DNA of 5,501 nt from an uncultured Sphingomonadaceae bacterium (GTDB lineage: Bacteria; Pseudomonadota; Alphaproteobacteria; Sphingomonadales; Sphingomonadaceae). The stretch spans positions 1 to 5,501 of the forward strand of contig CALLWN010000188.1 of NCBI GenBank assembly GCA_938016505.1, in the 5' to 3' direction. Positions 1 to 5,501 of this stretch are shown in pieces. The notes under the pieces are model-generated. The model ran no database searches. It was not told where the DNA came from and worked only from the letters and a program-made list of their open reading frames with translations. Positions within the stretch are counted from its first letter, which is position 1. Each line of letters starts with the position of its first letter. Both the position numbers and the translations under genes were made by a program.

Positions 1-5
1 TGCCC

Positions 6-449
6 ATGGCCCATCTGCCATGTGTCGGACGTGTTCACCGACGCCCGGTTCGCCGGCAATCCGCTTGCCGTCCGCCCGGATGCGGCTGCGTGCGACCCGG
101 TGCAGTTCCAGCTGCCAGCGCGCACGCTTGCCTGTTCCGCGACGGCATTCATCCCTCCGCCAGAAGTTTCGGCCAACGGAGCGCGGGCCAGGGTCTTCAC
201 GCCGGCCGGGGAGTTTTTGCCGAGGCGCGCGTGTTGGTGCGGTTTTCCGGCGTCCCGGAAGATCCGGCGCCGGGCAGTGCAGCAACACCATGTTGTCCGC
301 GCCTTGCTCGCCTCGGGGCCGCCACGCGTCTCGTGATCCGGCAGGGGCATCACATGGGCCGGCCATCACAAGTCAAGGCGGGGATCTGCGCCGCGGGGAT
401 GTTGGTGCGCGGCCGCTGCGGGCCCGCTTTCGAAGGGCGCATCCTGTGA
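6..449 (+). pseudogene. Decayed phzF-type (PhzF/YddE isomerase family) gene remnant
   Basis: This is a broken copy of a PhzF-family gene (diaminopimelate-epimerase fold; cofactor-free isomerases and epimerases). The family signature is split over frames. In frame 1, bases 28-72 read DVFTDARFAGNPLAV, the family's N-terminal motif, and bases 193-213 read VFTPAGE, matching the usual FTPxxExPFAGHP region. About 215-250 fits that motif's continuation only in frame 2 (FCRGARVGAVF against FAGHPTVGAVF). From 252 the match is in frame 3: VPEDPAPGSAA (252-284) is the EDPATGSA motif, QGHHMGRPS (342-368) is the C-terminal QGxxMGRPS motif, and FEGRIL then stop (429-449) is a normal family end. Family members are about 260-300 residues and this spans about 147 codons, so roughly 125 central codons are deleted. 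The catalytic glutamate of the (S)ETxF motif reads Ala (GCG, 139-141). The ATG at 6 is probably the ancestral start, out of frame with what follows. No functional product is expected. The specific substrate of the ancestor cannot be told. Confidence 0.82.
432..437 (+). promoter_or_regulatory. Ribosome binding site deciding the glnE GTG start
   Basis: GAAGGG lies 8 bases before the GTG at 446, a normal Shine-Dalgarno distance. It is made of the Glu-Gly codons near the end of the phzF remnant. The alternative ATG at 467 has only a GAGG two to three bases upstream, which is too close. This favours GTG 446 as the glnE start. Confidence 0.5.
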
Positions 450-3130
450 CTGCAATCGATGAGGCCATGGCGCGCGCCGCACGCCACTCCCCCTTTCTGA
501 AGGGGCTGATCCGCCGCGAGGAGGCGCTGGTCGCGCGGATGGCGGGTGGCGACTTCGCAGGCGCGCTGGCAGACGCGACTGCGCGGCTGGCGGGCGAGGA
601 TGCCACCTCGGCGCTCAGGCAGGCCCGGGCCGGGGTCGCGCTCGTGGTCGCGATCGCGGATCTGGCAGGCCAATGGACGCTGCATGATGTCACCGCCGCG
701 CTTTCCGACTTTGCCGACGCCGCGATTGCGCGCGCGCTCGACGCCGCCTTTGCCTTCGCAGGCGTGCCGGAAGGGGAACGGCGGGGGCTCACCATCCTCG
801 GCCTCGGCAAGCTCGGCAGCCGCGAGCTCAACTACTCGTCGGATGTGGATCTCATCGTGCTGCACGATCCGGACGTGCTGCCGCGGATGCGCACCGACGA
901 CCCCGACGAGGCGGCCGTCAGGCTGGTCCGGCGCATGGGCGCACTGCTTTCCGAGCGGACCGCCGACGGATACACGCTGCGGGTCGACCTGCGGCTTCGG
1001 CCCGATCCGGATTCGACCCCGCCCTCGCTGCGGCTCGCTGCAGCCGAAACCTATTACCAGAGCGAGGCGCTCGCCTGGGAACGATCGGCCTTCATCCGCG
1101 CCCGGACTGTGGCTGGCGACCGCGCCATGGGTGACCGCTTTCTCGAGACCATCTCGCCGTTCCTTTGGCGGCGCAGCCTCGACTATTCCGCACTCGCCGA
1201 GATCCGTGACATCTCGTTTCGGATCCGCGACCATTTCGAGGACCGCCAGGCGTTCGGCCCTGGCTTCGATGTCAAGCGCGGCCGCGGCGGAATCCGCGAG
1301 GTCGAGTTCTTCGCCCAGGTCCACCAGCTGATCTTCGCCGGGCGGGACCCCTCGCTGCGCGTCCCGGCAACATGCGATGCGCTTGCCGCACTGGCGGCCG
1401 CCGGCCGGATCGGCGCGGCCGAGGCCACGACTCTTGCGACCGCCTATGCCGAACTGCGGACACTCGAGCACCGGCTGCAGATGATTGGCGATCAGCAGAC
1501 CCACATGATCCCCCGCCAGGCCGCCGAGCGCGCCCATGTTGCAGGCCTTGCTGGCGCAGCGAACTGGGCCGCCCTCGCCCGCGCGATCGAGCCGCAATGC
1601 CGGGCAGTGGCAAGGCTCTACGACGGGCTGCTGCAATCGGGCGAGGGCAGCGCCCGCCGCCGCGAGCGCCTTCCCGACCATCCGGATGCAATCCGCCGCT
1701 GGGCAAGGGCGGCGCGCATCGCCGATCCCGACTTTCTCGTCCAGGCCTGCGCCCACTGGCGCAGCGGGCGGCCACGCTCGCTCAGGGTGCCGGAGTCGCA
1801 GGCGGCTTTCGAGGCGGTCGTCCCCGCGCTGGTGCGGGCGGTCGGCACGGGCCGGGACGGGCGCGCAGCCTTGGTCAGGCTCGACCAGTTCATCGCTGCC
1901 CTGCCCTCGGGCGTCCAGTTCTGGCGGCTGCTCGTCGCCCATCCGCCGCTCGCCGAGCTGCTCGGCCGGCTGCTCACGGCAACGCCATTGCTTGCAGACG
2001 CCCTTGCCGCGCGACCGGAGCTGTTCGATGTCGTCATCGACCCACCGCCGCCGCTCGCCGGGGTTGACATGGCAAGCGCGGAACTCGGGACCTTCGCCGG
2101 GGCCGCAAAGGCCGACCTCGAGACCCTGCTCGACCGGACCCGCCGCTGGACCGCCGAGCGACGGTTCCGCATCGGGATCGACATTCTCGAAAACAGGCGA
2201 GACGTGCTTGAGGCGGCCGCCGAGCTCTCCGACATGGCGGAAGCTGCCATCCTCGTCCTTTCCGATGCAGTCTGCGCAAGCTTTGCTGCACGGCATGGTC
2301 GCGTGCCGGGGCAGGATCTGGTGGTGCTCGCGCTTGGCCGCTTCGGCGGGCGGGCGCTGACTGCCCAGTCCGACCTCGATCTTGTGCTGCTCTTCTCGGG
2401 GCACCACGACGGCCTGTCGGACGGGCCGGTACCGCTTGGCGCCAGCACCTATTTCAACCGGCTGGGGCAGCGGCTGATCGGTGCGCTCACCGCGCCGACC
2501 GCGGCAGGACCGCTCTACGAGGTCGACACGCGGCTCCGGCCATCGGGCGCGCAGGGGCTGCTGGCCGTCAGCATCGACAGCTTCGCCCGCTACCAGGCCG
2601 AAGAAGCGGAAATGTGGGAGACGCTCGCCCTCACCCGCGCCCGCCCGGTCAGCGGCCCGGCCGATGGCCGCGCTGCCGCCGAGGCAGCCATCAGGCAGAT
2701 CCTCGGGACACCGCGCCCGGCGGACCTGGTGCGCAAGGGCGCGATCGGGATGCGGCGGCTCATGGAGACCCACAAGCCACCGCAGGGCCCCTTCGACGTG
2801 AAGCTCATGAGGGGCGGGCTTGTCGACCTCGAGTTCGTGATCGCGGCGCGGGCGCTGATGACGGGCCGGCGGGTGCCGACCGAACTCGAGGCTGCGGCGC
2901 TGGAGGTCGCACCCGAGCTGGTCGAGCCGCACCGGCTGTTCATGTCGGTGCTGATGGCCCTGCGCCTGATCGTCCCGGCAGGGGAGGCCGCTGCGCCCGA
3001 CCGCGCGGCGACGGCCCTCCTCGCCCGGGCATGCGGCAAATCCGGCTTGACCGAGCTCCGGCACCAACTGGGGGTGGCAAAGGGGACTGTCCTTGCGGCA
3101 TGGGAACACACGTTCGGCCAGAAGCGCTAG
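446..3130 (+). CDS. glnE: Bifunctional glutamine synthetase adenylyltransferase / adenylyl-removing enzyme
   Basis: GlnE adds AMP to, or removes it from, a tyrosine of glutamine synthetase in the cytoplasm in response to PII and glutamine, setting ammonia assimilation. About 894 residues, slightly shorter than the E. coli enzyme (946). Both nucleotidyltransferase halves are visible. The N-terminal removase half has GLGKLGSRELNYSSDVDL at residues 119-136 with metal ligands D133 and D135, the VDLRLRPD strand, and KRGRGGIREVEFF at 277-289 opening the helical domain. The C-terminal transferase half has GRFGGRALTAQSDLDL with D643 and D645, YEVDTRLRPSG, and KLMRGGLVDLEF at 786-797. The protein ends LGVAKGTVLAAWEHTFG, typical of the family. 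I chose GTG 446 for its Shine-Dalgarno spacing and its overlap (GTGA) with the stop of the upstream remnant. ATG 467 is the alternative and would give 887 residues. The same frame stays open upstream to about base 20, but there it only reads through the phzF remnant out of frame. Both catalytic DxD pairs are intact, so both activities are expected. Confidence 0.96.
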   Translation: MTAIDEAMARAARHSPFLKGLIRREEALVARMAGGDFAGALADATARLAGEDATSALRQARAGVALVVAIADLAGQWTLHDVTAALSDFADAAIARALDAAFAFAGVPEGERRGLTILGLGKLGSRELNYSSDVDLIVLHDPDVLPRMRTDDPDEAAVRLVRRMGALLSERTADGYTLRVDLRLRPDPDSTPPSLRLAAAETYYQSEALAWERSAFIRARTVAGDRAMGDRFLETISPFLWRRSLDYSALAEIRDISFRIRDHFEDRQAFGPGFDVKRGRGGIREVEFFAQVHQLIFAGRDPSLRVPATCDALAALAAAGRIGAAEATTLATAYAELRTLEHRLQMIGDQQTHMIPRQAAERAHVAGLAGAANWAALARAIEPQCRAVARLYDGLLQSGEGSARRRERLPDHPDAIRRWARAARIADPDFLVQACAHWRSGRPRSLRVPESQAAFEAVVPALVRAVGTGRDGRAALVRLDQFIAALPSGVQFWRLLVAHPPLAELLGRLLTATPLLADALAARPELFDVVIDPPPPLAGVDMASAELGTFAGAAKADLETLLDRTRRWTAERRFRIGIDILENRRDVLEAAAELSDMAEAAILVLSDAVCASFAARHGRVPGQDLVVLALGRFGGRALTAQSDLDLVLLFSGHHDGLSDGPVPLGASTYFNRLGQRLIGALTAPTAAGPLYEVDTRLRPSGAQGLLAVSIDSFARYQAEEAEMWETLALTRARPVSGPADGRAAAEAAIRQILGTPRPADLVRKGAIGMRRLMETHKPPQGPFDVKLMRGGLVDLEFVIAARALMTGRRVPTELEAAALEVAPELVEPHRLFMSVLMALRLIVPAGEAAAPDRAATALLARACGKSGLTELRHQLGVAKGTVLAAWEHTFGQKR

Positions 3131-3182
3131 GGCAGACGGTCGACGCGGTCAGACGGGACGCACAGACAGGCAGGAGGCAGAC
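3131..3182 (+). promoter_or_regulatory. glnE-bcp intergenic gap with bcp ribosome binding site
   Basis: This 52-base gap carries AGGAGG at 3172-3177, five bases before the bcp ATG, which is a near-ideal Shine-Dalgarno sequence. The pentamer CAGAC occurs four times (3133, 3150, 3163, 3178) at irregular 13-17 base spacing. I see no stem followed by a T-run, so read-through from glnE is likely. No promoter boxes stand out. Confidence 0.6.
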
Positions 3183-3644
3183 ATGGCAGACATCGGCGAC
3201 GCGGCGCCCGACTTCACCCTCGAAACTGCGGAGGGGCCGATCCGCCTTTCTGACTTCGCGGGCCGGAAGCTGGTCCTCTATTTCTACCCCAAGGACGACA
3301 CCCCCGGGTGCACCACCGAGGCGATCGACTTCTCGGCACTTGCCGACCGTTTCGCCGCAGCCGACACAACCGTCGTCGGCGTGTCGAAGGACAGCCTGAA
3401 GAGCCACGAACGGTTCGCCGCCAAGCATGGCCTCGCGGTCAGGCTCGGAAGCGACCCGGATGGCGCCACGGTCGAGGCCTACGGCGCATGGGTCGAGAAA
3501 AGCATGTACGGCAAGACCTACATGGGCATCGACCGGTCCACCTTCCTGATCGGCCGCGACGGCAGGATCGCGGCGGTGTGGCGAAAGGTGAAGGTCAAGG
3601 GCCACGCCCAGGAGGTGCTGGCCCGCGCCGAAGCGCTTGGCTGA
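3183..3644 (+). CDS. bcp: Thioredoxin-dependent peroxiredoxin, Bcp/PrxQ family (one-cysteine form)
   Basis: This is a cytoplasmic thiol peroxidase that reduces hydrogen peroxide and organic hydroperoxides. It is 153 residues, the usual Bcp length. The AhpC/TSA thioredoxin fold begins almost at the start (APDFTLETAEG). The active site YFYPKDDTPGCTTEA contains P36, T40 and the peroxidatic C43 (PxxxTxxC), and R118 in MGIDRSTFLIG is the expected active-site arginine. In E. coli Bcp a resolving cysteine lies five residues after the peroxidatic one. Here that place is Ile48, and C43 is the only cysteine in the protein. It must therefore rely on an external thiol or partner protein for resolution, as other one-Cys Bcp members do. 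The ATG at 3183 is chosen because AGGAGG lies five bases upstream and because homologues begin just before APDF; the frame is open further upstream but without family similarity. The stop overlaps the next gene. Confidence 0.96.
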   Translation: MADIGDAAPDFTLETAEGPIRLSDFAGRKLVLYFYPKDDTPGCTTEAIDFSALADRFAAADTTVVGVSKDSLKSHERFAAKHGLAVRLGSDPDGATVEAYGAWVEKSMYGKTYMGIDRSTFLIGRDGRIAAVWRKVKVKGHAQEVLARAEALG

Positions 3645-4503
3645 GCCGCCCCGGCCATCTGGCGCAGCCAGGGACGAGAGCGCGCCGACTGCCGCCCAGC
3701 TGGCGCGCCGGATCCTCCTTGCCGCCGACCCTGCCGCCAAGCAGCAGGCTGCGCACGCCGCCTGGGCGATCGCAAGCGCTGGCCGGCTGGCGGAGCCGGT
3801 GCCGGGCGGCCCGGCCGCGCCGATGCCCGACCGGCCGGCGCGGCCGACGCGGCCACTGCTGCTGCCGCCCGCTGCAATGCCCAAGCGTGGGCGTGCAGGG
3901 AGCCCGCGCGCCCGCTTCGCCCTGCTCCACGCCCTTGCCCACATCGCGTTCAACGCGATCGACCTTGCCGCCGACATGGCCGGACGCTTCGGGCACCTGA
4001 TGCCCCCCGGCTTTGCTTCGGACTGGTTCCGGATCGCGGCGGAGGAGGCAGCCCATTTCGCCATGCTCGCGGAACTTCTCGCCGAACAGGGCGGCAGCTA
4101 CGGCGATCTGCCTGCGCATGACGGGCTGTGGGAGGCAGCGCGCGCAACCTCTCACGATCTCGCCGCGCGTCTGGCCGTGGTGCCCCAGGTGCTCGAAGCC
4201 CGAGGTCTCGACGTGACCCCGGCGATGATCGCACGGTTTCGGGCTCTGGGAGACGCGCGTGCAGCCGATGTCCTCGCGCGGATTCTCAACGACGAGATCG
4301 GGCATGTGGCTGCTGGCAACCGCTGGTTCAGACAGGTGGTCGGCGACTCGTCGGGCGAGGCGGTCCAACGGTTCCATGTCCTTGTGCGCGCCCATTTCCG
4401 GGGCGGGCTGAAGCCTCCGTTCAACGACTCGGCGCGGGCCGAGGCCGGTCTGGCGACGGACTGGTATCAACCCCTTTGCGCGCGATGCCCTCCATGGTCA
4501 TGA
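3637..4503 (+). CDS. DUF455 family ferritin-like protein
   Basis: This 288-residue protein matches the DUF455 family (PF04305), ferritin-like four-helix proteins with a probable non-haem diiron site, distantly related in fold to the tRNA hydroxylase MiaE. The substrate is unknown. Visible family features are AADPAAKQ near residue 29, the PMPDRPARPTRP then MPKRG linker (about 62-85), helix 1 with HALAHIAFNAIDLA (H98, H102), helix 2 with EEAAH (E137 and H140 as an ExxH pair), LPAHDGLWEAA, VLEARGLDVTP on helix 3 (E187), DEIGHV on helix 4 (E220 and H223), and the C-terminal FRGGLKPPFNDSAR. Helix 1 often reads HIE in relatives as I remember them; here that Glu position is A104. The start is TTG 3637, the only start that keeps the conserved N-terminal region; GTG 3799 and ATG 3823 would remove it. 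It overlaps the bcp stop by 8 bases, suggesting translational coupling. No export signal is seen, so a cytoplasmic location is inferred. Confidence 0.88.
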   Translation: MAEPPRPSGAARDESAPTAAQLARRILLAADPAAKQQAAHAAWAIASAGRLAEPVPGGPAAPMPDRPARPTRPLLLPPAAMPKRGRAGSPRARFALLHALAHIAFNAIDLAADMAGRFGHLMPPGFASDWFRIAAEEAAHFAMLAELLAEQGGSYGDLPAHDGLWEAARATSHDLAARLAVVPQVLEARGLDVTPAMIARFRALGDARAADVLARILNDEIGHVAAGNRWFRQVVGDSSGEAVQRFHVLVRAHFRGGLKPPFNDSARAEAGLATDWYQPLCARCPPWS

Positions 4504-4564
4504 CCCTCACATAACTGGGTTAACGGCAGGGTCGGATGCCTGCCAGGCTCTCGAGGGGCAGAGC
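4504..4564 (+). promoter_or_regulatory. DUF455-M23 intergenic gap: possible operator and ribosome binding site
   Basis: GAGGGG at 4553-4558 lies six bases before the ATG at 4565 and is a good Shine-Dalgarno sequence. The gap begins with an A/T-richer patch, unusual in this GC-rich window. It holds the inverted repeat TAAC-TGG-GTTA (4512-4522), overlapping the palindrome GTTAAC (4519-4524). TTAAC is half of a CtrA-type site, but the second TTAA at the proper distance is absent. No stem plus T-run terminator is visible. Whether the M23 gene has its own promoter here is undecided. Confidence 0.4.
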
Positions 4565-5501
4565 ATGAATGAGAAGAGGGCGGTGGCCCCGGGCGAATGG
4601 GTTGCATGGCTGAAACGGCGCCTGCCGGACTGGCACGTCGTAGTGCGAACCCACGATCGCAGTGTTGAACTCCGGATCGGGACTGGAGCGCAGATCATGA
4701 CAGTTTCCATCGCGGCACTTGCGGCGGCATTTGTCGGGCTTGGTGCAGTCAATGCAGTATCCGAAGACGCGCGACAGGACGAACTCGCCAAGGCGCAGAT
4801 CGACCGCATGGCAGCACAGGTCGAGGCGCTGAAGGCAGATGCCGCCCAGCTCAGGGGCCAGGTCCTGACGACTGCCGAACGGATCGAGGCCCGCCAGCGG
4901 TTCCTCGATGCACTGCTGACCGGCAAGGCCAGGGGGTCCGAGCTTGCCGATCTGTTGCCGCCGGCCGGCCGAGCCCGGCTGACGGGGCCGGCAGCGCAGG
5001 AGGCCGGTGTGCTTGCGCCCTTCGCCGAACTCGAGGCGCAGCAGTTCGCCCTTCTCGAAAAGGCGTCGGCGACCGCCCAGACCCGCCTGCGCGACGCCCA
5101 GGCGGTTCTGCTCCGCCTGGGCCTCGACCAGTCCCGCTTCATCCAGCAGAGCAGCGGCAGGACCGGGGTCGGCGGTCCCTTCGTTCCGGCCGCTGCCAGC
5201 CTCTCCAGCGGCGCTGCGCAGGGCGCTGATCCGCGGTTCGCCGAACTCTACATGAACTGGCAGCGGGTATCGCAACTCGAGACGGCCATGGCGTCAATTC
5301 CCGTGTTCAGCCCCGCGGCGAACAGCAGCTTCACATCCGGCTTCGGCTTCCGCTACGACCCCTTCTCGGGCCGGGGGGCCATGCACGCCGGGATCGACCT
5401 TGCGGGCGCGCACGGCGAGCCGATCCGGGCAAGTGCAGCCGGCCGCGTGGTGCGCGCCGAACGCTTCGGCGCTTACGGGCTTGCCGTCGACATCGACCAT
5501 G
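4565..5501 (+). CDS. Membrane-anchored M23 (LytM-type) peptidoglycan endopeptidase, 3' end cut by window
   Basis: The frame stays open from ATG 4565 to the right edge, giving 312 visible residues and no stop. M23 metallopeptidases cleave peptide cross-links in peptidoglycan. Residues 1-43 are basic and probably cytoplasmic (AWLKRRLPDW). About 45-65 form one hydrophobic segment (MTVSIAALAAAFVGLGAVNAV), a signal anchor placing the rest in the periplasm. About 66-115 is rich in Glu, Gln, Ala and Leu with heptad-like spacing and is a likely coiled coil; a second helical stretch lies at about 150-195. The peptidase domain opens with SGFGFRYDPF (258-267), followed by MHAGIDLAG, which supplies zinc ligands H274 and D278, then GEPIRASAAGRVVRAE. 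The second ligand motif (HxH) lies beyond the edge, so catalytic competence cannot be confirmed. The start is supported by GAGGGG six bases upstream. In related bacteria such genes often precede a bactofilin gene; that is a prediction for the unseen sequence. Confidence 0.9.
   Translation, partial: MNEKRAVAPGEWVAWLKRRLPDWHVVVRTHDRSVELRIGTGAQIMTVSIAALAAAFVGLGAVNAVSEDARQDELAKAQIDRMAAQVEALKADAAQLRGQVLTTAERIEARQRFLDALLTGKARGSELADLLPPAGRARLTGPAAQEAGVLAPFAELEAQQFALLEKASATAQTRLRDAQAVLLRLGLDQSRFIQQSSGRTGVGGPFVPAAASLSSGAAQGADPRFAELYMNWQRVSQLETAMASIPVFSPAANSSFTSGFGFRYDPFSGRGAMHAGIDLAGAHGEPIRASAAGRVVRAERFGAYGLAVDIDH

Noticed and set aside
20..445. In-frame open extension of GlnE upstream of GTG 446
   Set aside because: The frame is open but the peptide shows no GlnE similarity, and the DNA is explained by phzF motifs in other frames. 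The Shine-Dalgarno placement supports 446.
350..3109. A 919-codon open frame on the minus strand opposite glnE
   Set aside because: It is the antisense shadow of a long GC-rich gene. Its peptide has no recognisable domain, while the plus strand encodes a complete GlnE.
3093..3182. Upstream extension of the bcp frame by 30 codons
   Set aside because: The extra peptide is Arg-rich with no family similarity and overlaps glnE. AGGAGG sits at the right distance for ATG 3183.
2940..4064. A 374-codon minus-strand open frame spanning the end of glnE, bcp and DUF455
   Set aside because: It crosses three well-supported plus-strand genes and has low-complexity Ala/Arg/Gly composition typical of a shadow frame.
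4539..4562. Possible terminator or hairpin (CTGCC...GGCAG) before the M23 gene
   Set aside because: It is only a five-base stem with a 12-base loop and no T-run, so it is not distinguishable from chance in GC-rich DNA.
4520..5275. A 251-codon minus-strand open frame opposite the M23 gene
   Set aside because: The plus-strand frame has a good ribosome binding site, a membrane anchor and the MHxGxD motif. The minus frame has no recognisable domain.

Overview
The window is GC-rich DNA with tightly packed, co-directional plus-strand genes. Gene content and protein signatures suggest an alphaproteobacterium, most likely of the Sphingomonadales: a GlnE of about 894 residues, a one-cysteine Bcp, a DUF455 ferritin-like protein, and a membrane-anchored M23 peptidase with an N-terminal coiled coil. 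The taxonomic call is inference from family resemblance. No marker gene such as rRNA is present.

Layout. Bases 1-449 hold the decayed remnant of a phzF-type isomerase/epimerase gene. Its recognisable pieces lie in different reading frames, the central part is missing, and the position of the catalytic glutamate reads alanine. The remnant's stop codon overlaps a GTG start for glnE (446-3130), the bifunctional adenylyltransferase/adenylyl-removing enzyme that tunes glutamine synthetase. A 52-base gap with a strong Shine-Dalgarno sequence leads to bcp (3183-3644), a thiol peroxidase of the peroxiredoxin Q/Bcp type. Its end overlaps by 8 bases a DUF455 ferritin-like gene (3637-4503) that appears to start at TTG. 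After a 61-base gap, a membrane-bound LytM/M23 endopeptidase gene (4565 onward) runs off the right edge before its second zinc-binding motif.

How the genes relate. glnE, bcp and the DUF455 gene look like one transcription unit, with bcp and DUF455 probably translationally coupled. glnE belongs to nitrogen control, Bcp to peroxide detoxification, and the DUF455 protein is a putative non-haem diiron protein of unknown substrate. The M23 protein acts on peptidoglycan in the periplasm. I see no tRNA, rRNA, CRISPR array, insertion sequence or convincing intrinsic terminator. I do not see a new multi-gene system. The least expected content is the hidden phzF remnant and possible changes at functional residues in two other genes.
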